Shown: positions 42,827-52,245, counted from the stretch's first letter. The stretch: 64,000 bases of DNA from Ferruginibacter sp. (GCA_014379625.1 JACMLJ010000095.1:248001-312000); one strand, 5' to 3'. Made by a program: numbers and translations. Notes: a model not told the origin generated them from the letters alone.

Positions 42827-43477
42827 GATAATAAAAATTTTCGTAAAATTGTGCTTTACGAACAATTCTCCGCAGCAGAAACCGGCCGTCAATCATTAAA
42901 AGAAATAACTTTTCCCCTGACGTAAGTTTTGCGCACCGGCTGTTGCAGCTTGCTCCCCATACCTGCAATACATGACACTTGTCCCTTTGCTTTACCTGCA
43001 GTTGGCACGGAAAGATAATCGGGCATTTGTACAACATTGGGCCAGGAACACAATAAGGGGTTTTTATTATTGATTAAATTCCGTATCACAAAAAATGTTC
43101 GATGGATATGCACTTTCAGCAATACTAAAAAAAATTGCAGGCGCCAGAAGCTACGTATTTTAATATTAAGTGCTAGTCGCTGTATAGTTTTAAATGAGTG
43201 GATGATTTTGTTCATCGCAGATCCTGTAAAAAATGCCTGGCTTTTAGGGATCGGACAGGCATACAATAAAATTATTTTAGCCATAATGCAACATTATTAT
43301 GTAAAAATAATAAATAAAGATAACTTTGTCCTTATTTATTTTTTATTAAAAACAACAGGGAAGATAAAATGCATTGCCTTTTGCCCTGGCGGAAATCCTG
43401 CAAGATTGCCCTTGTTGAGCTAAAAAACTGCGGACCGGTTTTCAGTTCAGTATTCATTATCATACCAATTAAAGTTC
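42827..43477. other. Non-coding region between the U32 operon and queD-like gene
   Basis: This stretch of 651 bp has two overlapping ORFs (42889-43284 minus, 43037-43423 plus) with no recognisable family features and non-ATG starts. TAACTTTG at 43321-43328 could be a promoter box for the queD-like gene, giving an unusually long leader of about 145 nt. I could not fit that leader to a known riboswitch, including preQ1 class I. Confidence 0.45.
43321..43328 (+). promoter_or_regulatory. Candidate -7 box of the queD-like gene
   Basis: TAACTTTG fits TAnnTTTG but lies 149 nt before the ATG at 43478, much farther than in most genes here. Confidence 0.4.
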
Positions 43478-43921
43478 ATGTTAACCCTCACTAAAATTTT
43501 TCATTTCGAAATGGCCCATGCCATTCATGGTTATCCCGGCAGTTGCAAAAATATCCATGGACATTCCTATGAATTGCATGTAACCGTAACAGCGGGGAAG
43601 GAAAGCCGGCACTATATACCCGCACCGGGTTTTATATTAGACTTTAAGGAATTGAAGCAAATTGTGACTTCTGCTATAATTCAAACATTTGATCACCGGC
43701 TCCTGCTATCGCGTTCATACCTGCTTGGCAACCCGGCCATTAAATCACAAGAAAACTTAGTTACCTGGGAAGCAGAACCCACTGCGGAAAACCTCCTGGT
43801 CTATATGAAGGAAACCCTCTTTGAAAAGCTTTCGGAAAAAGTAAAACTGGTTAAATTAAAATTATATGAAACAAAAGATTCGTATGCTGAATGGACGAAT
43901 GATGATAGTTTTATCCGATAA
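43478..43921 (+). CDS. queD: 6-carboxytetrahydropterin synthase / PTPS-like
   Basis: This 147-residue enzyme belongs to the 6-pyruvoyltetrahydropterin synthase family; the bacterial form QueD makes carboxytetrahydropterin for queuosine. Zinc ligands are His14 (FEMAHAI) and His27 and His29 (KNIHGHSYEL), with the catalytic Cys23 four residues before His27. FDHRLLL has the second catalytic His region, and YETKDSYAEW holds the substrate-binding Glu. No queC, queE or queF lies nearby, so a different pterin role remains possible. The upstream leader is long for this window. Confidence 0.88.
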   Translation: MLTLTKIFHFEMAHAIHGYPGSCKNIHGHSYELHVTVTAGKESRHYIPAPGFILDFKELKQIVTSAIIQTFDHRLLLSRSYLLGNPAIKSQENLVTWEAEPTAENLLVYMKETLFEKLSEKVKLVKLKLYETKDSYAEWTNDDSFIR

Positions 43922-44016
43922 TAGCAAGGTGAAGGATCGGTTTCGCAATGGTTAAAAACCGACCATTCACCACCCGCAATTCACCTAACAGTCGTTTACT
44001 TTTTAAATGAATATCC

Positions 44017-44460
44017 ATGTTTTCGAAAGCAACGGAATATGCGCTCAGGGCGACTATTTATATAGCCCAAAAAAGTACAGAAGAAAAAAAAGTCAGTATT
44101 GATGAAATTTCGAAAGCCATTGATTCCCCACAGTCTTTTACAGCTAAAATATTACAGGCGCTTACTAAGGATAACCGGGTGGTAAGTTCTGTTCGCGGGC
44201 CTAATGGGGGATTTTTTCTTACCGGGAAAGCGAAAAAACTTCCTGTCCGTTCTGTCCTGCAGGCGATGGGAGAGGATGAAGTACTGGAAAAATGCGTACT
44301 GGGATTAAAGCAGTGCTCAGAAGTTCAGCCATGCCCGATGCATGCACAATACAAGTCAATTAAACAACAATTGATAAAACTTTTTGTAACAAAAACTATC
44401 GGGCAACTGGCTGCAGACATAAAAGAGGGTGCAGTGTTTATCAACAATATTAAAAGGTAA
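44017..44460 (+). CDS. Rrf2-family iron-sulfur transcription regulator
   Basis: This 147-residue winged-helix regulator is of the IscR/NsrR/RsrR type. The N-terminal MFSKATEYALRATIYIAQ starts the DNA-binding domain, with the recognition helix in SPQSFTAKILQALTK. SSVRGPNGGFFL is the wing. Three cysteines, Cys93, Cys100 and Cys106 in EKCVLGLKQC and QPCPMHA, match the cluster ligands. It could respond to nitric oxide, iron-sulfur status or redox state. It is 95 bp after the queD-like gene on the same strand; no target operon is apparent. Confidence 0.88.
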   Translation: MFSKATEYALRATIYIAQKSTEEKKVSIDEISKAIDSPQSFTAKILQALTKDNRVVSSVRGPNGGFFLTGKAKKLPVRSVLQAMGEDEVLEKCVLGLKQCSEVQPCPMHAQYKSIKQQLIKLFVTKTIGQLAADIKEGAVFINNIKR

Positions 44461-44581
44461 TCATACAGGGTTACCCATTGTTTTTGGCCAATAAAAGGCG
44501 TGCAGCAGGTATTATCAACCCGGTCACCAGTATCTGTAACAAATATAATTTTGATTGTTTGCAAACAACAAGCCACCGGCA

Positions 44582-45325
44582 TTATTCCACCACGCCCTCT
44601 TTAATTTCTGTCCACAACTCATGATAGCATTTTGCAGCATAACTACTACGGGCAAATTCTTCTATCGGTTGACGATGGATGCCCATCTTTTCCACATCTG
44701 ACAAGTAGGGTATATAGTTTTGGAAGAACTTTTTATCTTTAAATAAATGCTCCATTATTTCATTATGCATATTCTTCCGAAGGTCGGCCATAGTAAAAAA
44801 ACACATCATTTTACTGCTGTCCAATTCCTTTTCCTTAAAATAATCTTTCACCATATTATACGTACGAATGGATAAGGTGGTGGGAATGACGGGCATTAAC
44901 ACTACATCGGATGCATTAAAAATATTTTCACTCAGCGCACTAAATCCCGGGGGGCAGTCAATAAAAATAAAATCATATTCTTCCTCAAATTGTTTTAATA
45001 TGCTTTTTAGCCTGTTCTTGTTCCCCCGCATTTCTTCCAGCATTATATCAAAACTCTTGGCCGATGCATCCGCGGGTATGATCTCCAGATTTTCATAATT
45101 AGTGGCCATAATTGCGGCTTCCAGGTTGGCATCTTTACCGATCAGTTTCTTTATACCCGGTGCGTCTTTAGGCTTTATCTTATAGTAAAACGTGGTGGAG
45201 CCCTGGGGATCAATATCCCACAACAAGGTTTTAAAACCATCCTTTGCGGCTAAATAGGCAAAGTTTACACAACTGGCCGTTTTACCTACGCCACCTTTCA
45301 GGTTATAAAGTGCTACTGTTATCAT
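44582..45325 (-). CDS. ParA-family ATPase without adjacent ParB
   Basis: This 247-residue P-loop ATPase of the ParA/Soj class has the deviant Walker A KGGVGKT (10-16), WDIDPQGSTTFY (switch I), FIFIDCPPGFSAL (Walker B, about 118-130) and VIPTTLSIRTY. Such proteins position DNA or protein cargo. No ParB, parS-like cluster or MinE lies beside it, so it is an orphan. It is convergent with the Rrf2 gene and divergent from the macrodomain gene. Chromosome ParA is usually accompanied by parB, so this is more likely a cargo-positioning homologue or a plasmid-derived remnant that remained functional. Confidence 0.85.
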   Translation of the reverse strand: MITVALYNLKGGVGKTASCVNFAYLAAKDGFKTLLWDIDPQGSTTFYYKIKPKDAPGIKKLIGKDANLEAAIMATNYENLEIIPADASAKSFDIMLEEMRGNKNRLKSILKQFEEEYDFIFIDCPPGFSALSENIFNASDVVLMPVIPTTLSIRTYNMVKDYFKEKELDSSKMMCFFTMADLRKNMHNEIMEHLFKDKKFFQNYIPYLSDVEKMGIHRQPIEEFARSSYAAKCYHELWTEIKEGVVE

Positions 45326-45617
45326 AGATTCAAAAATTTGTTTATTAACTGATGGATGCGAAAGATAGTGAATTATTTAAAAAAGTAAGACTGTTCCCTG
45401 TTGATTTGGAATTTATTTTCCCGGTTGTTTGTTTTAGCCGCTGTTACTTAGCATCTCTGGGAAAATGATTGACGCCTGCAATTCATGATTTGTACAACAA
45501 CTGTTTTATTTTTGTTATCCGTCTTAACTTTCTAAATGTAATTAACCGCGCCGGTAAATTGAACAATATCCGAAACGGAATCAATGAAGCCGGTAGCCCT
45601 GATAAAAAACTGGTGCA

Positions 45618-46142
45618 ATGAAAATCGAAATTATAAAAGGAGATATTACCAGCATTGAAGCAGACGCGATCGTAAATGCAGCCAACACTTCATTGCTTGG
45701 CGGCGGAGGCGTGGATGGGGCTATTCATCGGAAAGGAGGAAAAGCTATCCTTGACGAATGCATGGCAATCAGGAATAAACAGGGCGGCTGTAAAACCGGA
45801 GACGCCGTAATTACCACGGGTGGTAATTTGCCTTCAAAATACGTGATTCATGCCGTTGGCCCGGTGTGGAATGGAGGAAATAATAAGGAGCCGGAATTAT
45901 TAGCCAACTGTTACCGTAATTCCCTTGCTATCGCTCTTGAAAAAAATATAAAAACCATTGCATTTCCCAATATCAGTACCGGCATTTATCATTTTCCAAA
46001 AGATAGAGCGGCTGAAATAGCTATTCAAACTGTGGGGGATTTTGAAAGCATTGATTCTTTTGAAAGAATCATATTTGTTTGTTTTGATAATGAGAATTAT
46101 GAGATTTATATAAAATTAAACCATGAGCGATTCGCGATATAA
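45618..46142 (+). CDS. Macrodomain ADP-ribose hydrolase (YmdB/MacroD-type)
   Basis: This 174-residue single macrodomain removes ADP-ribose from proteins or deacetylates O-acetyl-ADP-ribose. The family motifs are intact: IKGDITSIEADAIVNAANTSLLGGGGVDGAIHRKGG (about 5-40, binding loop 1 with the Asn and Asp catalytic residues), YVIHAVGPVW, and FPNISTGIYHFPKDRAA (binding loop 2, about 113-129). The last 20 residues are lineage-specific. It precedes a PPP-type phosphatase gene by 178 bp; both remove phosphate-linked modifications, but the link is only positional. Confidence 0.92.
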   Translation: MKIEIIKGDITSIEADAIVNAANTSLLGGGGVDGAIHRKGGKAILDECMAIRNKQGGCKTGDAVITTGGNLPSKYVIHAVGPVWNGGNNKEPELLANCYRNSLAIALEKNIKTIAFPNISTGIYHFPKDRAAEIAIQTVGDFESIDSFERIIFVCFDNENYEIYIKLNHERFAI

Positions 46143-46320
46143 TAACAATAACATGGATATTTCAAATTTAACCCGAAACCTCACACCAAAGGTTATGGTT
46201 CCTCAACGATTAATTTTAAGCGGGCAGCTAATATTCCTTATATTTTAGTAAAGCCCAACCATTGAAGAAGCTCTTGTATTTGCAATAATCCATTTTGTTT
46301 TCGCAAAAAGATACGGACAT

Positions 46321-47055
46321 ATGAACAGAACACTTGTAATTGGAGATATTCACGGTGCCTTCAGGGCTTTGCAGCAAATCATGGAAAGAGCGGAAGTGAC
46401 TGTAAACGACCAATTGGTATTTTTAGGTGATTATGTAGACGGGTGGAGCCAGTCGTTTGAAGTAATCCAATACCTGATTAACCTGGAGAAAAAAATGAAT
46501 TGCATTTTTATAAAAGGAAATCACGATCTGTGGTGCCAGCTCTGGCTTGAAAAAAAGTTTGATAATGAAGCCTGGTTACTCAAGGGGGGAAGGGCCACCG
46601 TTACAAGTTACCAGCACCATAGCAAAATGGAAAAATCAAACCACCTGCTTTTTTTTCAACGCATGCAGGATTTTTATATTGATGATAACAACCGCCTGTT
46701 TATTCATGCGGGTTTTTCATCACTGCAGGGGCCTGTTAAAGAGCAATACAGCAGTAATTATAGTTTGGATCGTACGCTATGGGAAATGGCTTTGTGTATG
46801 GACAAAGGGATAAAAAAAGACAATCTGTTGTACCCGAAAAGATTAAAATTATTCAGTGAAATATTTATCGGCCATACACCTACTTCAAAATATGGTTGTT
46901 TTGAACCCATGAACGCCATAAACGTGTGGAACTTAGACACTGGTGCAGCATTTAATGGCAGACTTTCTATCCTGGATGTTCAAAGCAAACAATTCTGGCA
47001 AAGTGATACCGTCCAAAATTTATACCCCGGCGAAACCGGGAGGAACAGGAATTGA
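46321..47055 (+). CDS. PPP-type metallophosphatase
   Basis: This 244-residue member of the phosphoprotein phosphatase superfamily is close to bacteriophage lambda phosphatase or ApaH-like enzymes. It has IGDIHGAF (7-14), LGDYVDGW (about 35-42), KGNHDLW (about 64-70), a later IHAGF and IGHTP. The ATG follows TTTTCGC-type upstream sequence. It probably dephosphorylates protein or dinucleotide substrates. A short ORF of 33 codons (47072-47173) follows its stop with no recognisable content. Confidence 0.88.
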   Translation: MNRTLVIGDIHGAFRALQQIMERAEVTVNDQLVFLGDYVDGWSQSFEVIQYLINLEKKMNCIFIKGNHDLWCQLWLEKKFDNEAWLLKGGRATVTSYQHHSKMEKSNHLLFFQRMQDFYIDDNNRLFIHAGFSSLQGPVKEQYSSNYSLDRTLWEMALCMDKGIKKDNLLYPKRLKLFSEIFIGHTPTSKYGCFEPMNAINVWNLDTGAAFNGRLSILDVQSKQFWQSDTVQNLYPGETGRNRN

Positions 47056-47232
47056 ACAGTATACAAACATTATGATTAAATCATTAGAAAAAATATACAG
47101 GGCCCGTGTATCCTGCTTTGGTGAACTGCCAGAGCAGAAGGAATTTGACATACAGCCCAAAATTCAATGCTGATTACCCATACCCTTTGTACAATATAAA
47201 GTCTTGTAATCACCTAACATGACCCTATCCAA

Positions 47233-49272
47233 CTATCCCTTCATCGCCTCCAACTCCTTCTGCATTCTGAACATTTCATCTCTCAACCTTGCGGCTTCCA
47301 TAAAATCCAAATCCCTCGCGGCTTTTTCCATTTCCTTTTTTGTTTTAGCAATTGCTTTTTCTATTTGCGGAATGGTTTTGTACACTTCCTGTTCTTCAGC
47401 GGCGGCGGTTACGATATCCTGATCGGCCGCAATAGAATAAGGGTTGGATGGATCGTACCCCTTTACGTCTAATACAGATCCCTGGGCGAAGATCTGCTCT
47501 TTGCTTTTTATAATGGTTGTTGGCGTTATGCCGTGCTCGATATTGTAGGCTATTTGTTTTTCTCTTCGCCGACTGGTTTCATCAATGGTTTTTTGCATGC
47601 TCTCTGTCATCTTATCCGCATAAAATATTACCAAACCGTCTACATTACGGGCAGCCCTGCCTGCAGTTTGGGTAAGACTTCTTTCATTGCGCAAAAACCC
47701 TTCCTTATCGGCGTCTAAAATGGCTACCAACGATACTTCCGGCAAATCCAAACCCTCTCTCAACAGGTTTACGCCTACCAGCACATCGATAATACCGAGG
47801 CGCAGTTCCCGTAAAATTTCTATTCTTTCCAGGGTATCCACATCACTGTGTATGTATTTGCTTTTTACATTAATGCGGTGCAGGTATTTATCCATTTCTT
47901 CTGCCATTCGTTTGGTGAGCGTGGTTACCAATACCCGGTCGCCCATCGTAATTCGTTTATCGATCTCATCAAGCAGGTCATCTATCTGGTTAACGGAGGG
48001 GCGTACCTCAATTGGGGGATCAAGTAATCCCGTTGGTCTCACCACCTGTTCCACCACTACCCCGCCGGTCTTCTCCAGTTCGAAATCCCCGGGTGTGGCG
48101 CTTACAAAAATGGTTTGATTGACCATGTTCTCAAACTCATGGAAATTGAGCGGCCGGTTATCTAACGCACTGGGTAAACGAAAACCATAATCCACCAGTA
48201 CAAGCTTCCTGCTCCGGTCACCGCCATACATCCCGCTAACCTGGGGGATGGTCTGGTGGCTTTCATCAATAACGCAGATAAAATCTTTGGGAAAATAATC
48301 AAGCAGGCAAAATGGCCTGGTGCCCGGCTTTCTCCTGTCAAAAAACCTTGAGTAATTTTCAATACCATTGCAATAGCCAAGCTCCCGGATCATTTCCAGG
48401 TCATAATTTACCCTTTCATTTAATCGTTGTGCTTCAATAAATTTTCCGCTGCTTTTAAAATAATCCACCTGGGCCGCGGTTTCGTCCTGTATCTCATAAA
48501 TCACCTGCTGCATAATATCCTTTGGCGCCAGGTACAAATTGGCGGGGAAGATGGCTGCATTGTCTACTAACCCAATACGCTTGCTGGTCGTAAGTTCCAG
48601 CGTTTCAATGGTCTCAATTTCATCACCATAAAAAGTGATGCGGTAGCCAAAATCCACATATGGCAAATTAATATCCACGGTATCGCCTTTTACCCTGAAG
48701 GTTCCCCTGGTAAAATCGCCCTGGGAACGGCTGTACAAACTATTTACCAGTGAATGTAAAAATCCCTGGCGCGAAATGACCTGTCCTTTCTGGATCCTAA
48801 CAATACCATTTTCAAACTCAGTAGGGTTGCCCATTCCATAAATACAACTTACGCTTGCCACGACAATGATATCCCTGCGGCCACTTAATAACTGTGCCGT
48901 TGCCTGTAACCTTAGTTTATCCAATTCCTCATTTATACTTAAGTCTTTTTCGATATAAGTATTGCTAACAGGCATATACGCTTCCGGTTGATAGTAGTCA
49001 TAGTAACTTACAAAATAGCCTACGGCATTATCAGGAAAAAATTGTTTGAATTCGCCATACAACTGCGCTACCAGCGTTTTATTGTGGGTAAGCACCAATG
49101 TGGGCCGTTGCACATTTTGAATAACATTGGCGATGGTAAAGGTTTTGCCGCTGCCGGTTACACCAAGCAGCGCCTGGTACTGCTCCCCTTCCAGGATGCC
49201 TTCGGTCAATTTGAGGATCGCATCAGGCTGATCGCCTGCAGGTGCGTATGCTGATTGAAGATTAAAAGGCAC
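47233..49272 (-). CDS. uvrB: Excinuclease ABC subunit B
   Basis: UvrB is the damage-verifying helicase-like subunit of nucleotide excision repair. The 679 residues have the UvrB start (AYAPAGDQPDAI), Walker A GVTGSGKT near 40, the beta hairpin region YYDYYQPEAYMP, DEFHQ-like VIDESHQTIPQ, GDRVLVTTLTKRMAEEM, LLREGLDLPEVSLVAILDADKEG, QTAGRAARN and a C-terminal UVR coiled coil. It starts with GTG at 49272; an in-frame TAA lies directly upstream and no ATG precedes the family N-terminus. It is transcribed alone. Confidence 0.96.
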   Translation of the reverse strand: MPFNLQSAYAPAGDQPDAILKLTEGILEGEQYQALLGVTGSGKTFTIANVIQNVQRPTLVLTHNKTLVAQLYGEFKQFFPDNAVGYFVSYYDYYQPEAYMPVSNTYIEKDLSINEELDKLRLQATAQLLSGRRDIIVVASVSCIYGMGNPTEFENGIVRIQKGQVISRQGFLHSLVNSLYSRSQGDFTRGTFRVKGDTVDINLPYVDFGYRITFYGDEIETIETLELTTSKRIGLVDNAAIFPANLYLAPKDIMQQVIYEIQDETAAQVDYFKSSGKFIEAQRLNERVNYDLEMIRELGYCNGIENYSRFFDRRKPGTRPFCLLDYFPKDFICVIDESHQTIPQVSGMYGGDRSRKLVLVDYGFRLPSALDNRPLNFHEFENMVNQTIFVSATPGDFELEKTGGVVVEQVVRPTGLLDPPIEVRPSVNQIDDLLDEIDKRITMGDRVLVTTLTKRMAEEMDKYLHRINVKSKYIHSDVDTLERIEILRELRLGIIDVLVGVNLLREGLDLPEVSLVAILDADKEGFLRNERSLTQTAGRAARNVDGLVIFYADKMTESMQKTIDETSRRREKQIAYNIEHGITPTTIIKSKEQIFAQGSVLDVKGYDPSNPYSIAADQDIVTAAAEEQEVYKTIPQIEKAIAKTKKEMEKAARDLDFMEAARLRDEMFRMQKELEAMKG

Positions 49273-49335
49273 TTATAATGATTTTATGCAAATTAGTTCA
49301 TCCCTGCAAAATTCTCACACCACATTTTTCAATTT

Positions 49336-49626
49336 TCACAGTAGCACAGTCGTCTCCTTGTCCAGCGCATGTTTACGGATCAGCCAGGCAATGGTAAAAG
49401 AAGGTATAGCATCCGTTAATGGAATAACTTCTTCAAGGAAATTCAATACCCCTCCAACAAGTCCCAACCTGCCACCAAACAGTTTATTAAAAATTAACGC
49501 CGATATGGGTGCCCATACTATATCAGAAATTTCGGCCAAAAATGGAAATGCATAACTGGCCATACCAATCAGATCCATTACAATACAGATAGCAATATTG
49601 GGAAGTACTAATTTTCCTGTTTTCAT
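49336..49626 (-). CDS. Small integral membrane protein
   Basis: This 96-residue hydrophobic protein has three likely membrane helices: LPNIAICIVMDLIGMASYAFPFL (about 7-29), IVWAPISALIFNKLFGG, and PSFTIAWLIRKH. A GGRLGLVGGVLNFLEEVIPLTDAIPS loop joins the last two. I recognise the general type as a short conserved Bacteroidota membrane protein of unknown function. The ATG at 49626 is preferred over the GTG at 49638. It lies upstream of uvrB on the same strand with a 63-bp gap. Confidence 0.75.
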   Translation of the reverse strand: MKTGKLVLPNIAICIVMDLIGMASYAFPFLAEISDIVWAPISALIFNKLFGGRLGLVGGVLNFLEEVIPLTDAIPSFTIAWLIRKHALDKETTVLL

Positions 49627-49863
49627 ATGGTGAAACACTGGTGAGGAGCAAAATTAAAAAAAATCTGGGTTTGCCAGCAAAATACCGGGAATAATAATAC
49701 CAATTGATGATCAAATCCAACTATAAATGCCATCACTAAATTTGGGGGTTTTAAGCCGCGTTTCAAATAGAGGATACGTGTCCTGAAATAATTAGAAAAA
49801 TCGTGGGTACTGTTCTTTTATCACCTGGTTTAATAGTTTATGTATAAAAAAGTCAGGATGCTT

Positions 49864-49871
49864 TACTTTTG
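49864..49871 (+). promoter_or_regulatory. -7 box of the histidine kinase gene
   Basis: TACTTTTG fits the consensus and lies 20 nt before the ATG at 49892. Confidence 0.55.
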
Positions 49872-49891
49872 CACGAAAGCGCCTGTCACAA

Positions 49892-51160
49892 ATGTCCACC
49901 CCCGAACTTCAGTTAGCCATAGAAAAAATTAAATTCGAAGCCTTATTTGACTATGCTTCACTTGGGATATTGCTGGTCAATCAACAAGGGGAAATTATAC
50001 TTGCAAACAGTTTCCTGCTTACTCAATTTGGATATGAAAATGCCAACGAACTGATCGGCAAAAAAATGGAGCTTTTAATACCCAGTCGCTTTCACCCCAC
50101 CCATGTGGGAGATAGAGATAGATATATAGCAAAGCCACAACCAAGACCCATGGGTTTAGGGATGGATTTGTATGCTTCAAAAAAAGACGGTTCAGAATTT
50201 CCGGTAGAAGTGAGTTTAAGCAATTACCAGGGAGATGGGGAATCTTTTGTAATTGCGTTTGTAAGCGATATCACCAAAAGAAAAGAAATAGAGAACGCGA
50301 CCATCCGGCAAAAAGAGCAACTGGCCCTCATCAACAAACGGGTAGAAGAATTCAATAATGACCTTGAACAACAGGTTGCATTAAGAACCAGTCAATTGCA
50401 GGAAACACTCACTGCATTGGAAATTTCAAAGGAAGAATTGCAAAAGGCGCTTAGCAAAGAAAAAATACTCAGCGATCTCAAAAGCAGGTTTGTTTCGATG
50501 GCTTCTCACGAGTTTCGGACCCCATTGAGTACTATACTTTCGTCCGCATCCTTAGTAGCAAAATATATAAGGGAAGAAGAGCAGAATAAAAGGGATAAAC
50601 ATATCAACCGCATCAAATCAGCGGTAAATAACCTGACTGGTATTTTAGATGATTTTTTATCTATCGGCAAAATAGAAGATGGTAAATTAATTGCCCATTT
50701 GTCTTTGTTCAATATCAGGGAATTAATTACTACAGTTTGTAATGAACTGGCAGGGATCGTTAAACCGGGGCAGCGAATTACGTATCATCACCAGGGCGCA
50801 CAAATGGTGAAGCTTGACCCTTCCCTGTTTCGCAATGTGATAATTAATTTGCTATCCAATGCCATTAAGTTCTCCCCGGAAAATGGCAGGATAGAAGTAA
50901 ACAGTGAATTAAATGACACGAATATTTTGCTGACGGTTAAAGATTGTGGTATCGGTATTTCCGACGCTGATAAAGATCATTTATTTGAACGTTTTTTCAG
51001 GGGGGCCAATGTAACCAATATACAGGGCACCGGTTTAGGATTACATATTGTGCAAAAACATGTGGAATTGATGAAGGGCAATATTAAATTTAAAAGCGAG
51101 CTGGAAAAAGGCACATCCTTTACCATTAGTTTTGAAAGCAATGCCGCAAATATGCTATAA
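49892..51160 (+). CDS. Soluble PAS-domain sensor histidine kinase
   Basis: This 422-residue cytosolic kinase has no membrane helix. The PAS domain covers about 12-133 (FEALFDYASLGILLVNQQGEI, then VIAFVSDITKRKE), resembling FixL-type PAS but without an obvious heme ligand. A coiled coil follows at 135-195, then HisKA with the phospho-acceptor His206 in MASHEFRTPLS, then HATPase with NLLSNAIKFSPENG, KDCGIGIS and GTGLGLHIVQKHVELMKG. The response regulator lies 32 bp downstream, so the pair is one two-component system. A cytosolic signal such as oxygen or redox state is inference. Confidence 0.93.
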   Translation: MSTPELQLAIEKIKFEALFDYASLGILLVNQQGEIILANSFLLTQFGYENANELIGKKMELLIPSRFHPTHVGDRDRYIAKPQPRPMGLGMDLYASKKDGSEFPVEVSLSNYQGDGESFVIAFVSDITKRKEIENATIRQKEQLALINKRVEEFNNDLEQQVALRTSQLQETLTALEISKEELQKALSKEKILSDLKSRFVSMASHEFRTPLSTILSSASLVAKYIREEEQNKRDKHINRIKSAVNNLTGILDDFLSIGKIEDGKLIAHLSLFNIRELITTVCNELAGIVKPGQRITYHHQGAQMVKLDPSLFRNVIINLLSNAIKFSPENGRIEVNSELNDTNILLTVKDCGIGISDADKDHLFERFFRGANVTNIQGTGLGLHIVQKHVELMKGNIKFKSELEKGTSFTISFESNAANML

Positions 51161-51192
51161 CTATTTATCTTGCAATTATTAAATGGTATTTT

Positions 51193-52245
51193 ATGCAACG
51201 TGTTTTACTGATTGAAGATAATGACGAAATAAGGGAGAATACCGCTGAGATCCTTGAACTGGCCAATTACAAAGTGGATACCGCCCCGAATGGTAAATTA
51301 GGCGTGGAAATGGCGTTGGATTGTAAGCCAGACCTGATTATATGCGATGTAATGATGCCGGTATTAGATGGCTATGGTGTATTGCATTTGTTGCATAAAA
51401 ATGAAACATTGAGAAATATTCCGTTTATTTTTTTGACCGCCAAAGCAGAACGGGGCGATTTTAGAAAAGGAATGGAAATGGGTGCGGATGATTATATTAC
51501 CAAACCATTTAGTGATATTGAATTATTAACAGCCATCGAAAGCAGGCTTAAAAAATCCGCGCTGTTACAAAAGAACCTCGATGCAGCGACTTCACAGCAA
51601 TTACCGGAGGAAGCAGGCAATTTAAAAGCATTGCAGGAGCTGGTCGAAAACAGTGCTGTAAATCTTTACAAAAAGAAACAATTGATCTACGCCGAAGGTA
51701 ATCACCCCTTAAGGTTATTTTACATACAAAAAGGGAAAGTAAAAACCTATAAAACAAATGATGACGGCAAAGAGTTAACCGTGGGTCTTTTTGGCGAAGG
51801 CGATTATGTTGGTTATACGGCTATACTGGAGGGTACGGTGTACAAAGAAACTACTGAAGCTATAGAAGATACAAAGCTGGCCATCATTGCAAAAGAGGAT
51901 TTTGAAAAATTACTGCGAACCAACAAGGAAGTAGCACAACAATTTATCCAACTGCTGGCCCAGAGCGTTACCGAGCGGGAAAGGCAACTGGTGGGAATCG
52001 CATACAATTCATTACGCAAACGGGTAGCCGAAGCCCTGGTATTGTTGCAAAAAAAATATACCAAAGATGATGAAGGCAAATTTTCCATTCATATTTCACG
52101 CGAAGACCTGGCCCATATCGCCGGCACCGCCACAGAATCAATCATACGGACTTTAAGCGATTTTAAAAGTGAAAAACTAATTGATATCAAAGAAGGTTCA
52201 ATTATTATCCTGGATGAAAAAAGACTGGGTGCATTATTGAATTAG
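51193..52245 (+). CDS. Receiver-CRP/FNR fusion transcription factor
   Basis: This 350-residue regulator joins two usually separate families. Residues 1-120 form a CheY receiver: IEDNDE acidic pocket, phospho-acceptor Asp52 in CDVMMPVLDG, Thr82 region LTAKAE and Lys104 in YITKPF. Residues about 145-265 are a cyclic-nucleotide-type beta barrel (YAEGNHPLRLFYIQKGKVK, then FGEGDYVGYTAILEGTVY); the usual phosphate-binding Arg after the E loop is absent, so cAMP binding is doubtful. Residues about 270-345 form the CRP helix-turn-helix (HISREDLAHIAGTATESIIRTLSDFKSEKLI). Phosphorylation by the kinase next to it probably replaces ligand control. It is convergent with the ccoI/TauE-SafE remnant. Confidence 0.93.
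   Translation: MQRVLLIEDNDEIRENTAEILELANYKVDTAPNGKLGVEMALDCKPDLIICDVMMPVLDGYGVLHLLHKNETLRNIPFIFLTAKAERGDFRKGMEMGADDYITKPFSDIELLTAIESRLKKSALLQKNLDAATSQQLPEEAGNLKALQELVENSAVNLYKKKQLIYAEGNHPLRLFYIQKGKVKTYKTNDDGKELTVGLFGEGDYVGYTAILEGTVYKETTEAIEDTKLAIIAKEDFEKLLRTNKEVAQQFIQLLAQSVTERERQLVGIAYNSLRKRVAEALVLLQKKYTKDDEGKFSIHISREDLAHIAGTATESIIRTLSDFKSEKLIDIKEGSIIILDEKRLGALLN

Noticed and set aside
25396..43400. A 15-nt identical string TTGCCCTGGCGGAAA in two spacers (near 25401 and 43380)
   Set aside because: In 64 kb about one such chance match is expected, and flanking sequences do not agree.
42889..43423. ORFs of 131 (minus) and 128 (plus) codons in the U32/queD spacer
   Set aside because: Non-ATG starts, mutual overlap and no recognisable motifs.
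43334..43477. preQ1 class I riboswitch in the queD leader
   Set aside because: An A-rich tail with AAAAAACT exists, but the required stem and loop lengths do not fit.
44017..46142. ParA, macrodomain and phosphatase genes as a defence island
   Set aside because: They are on different strands with separate spacers, and no nuclease, toxin or sensor partner is present.
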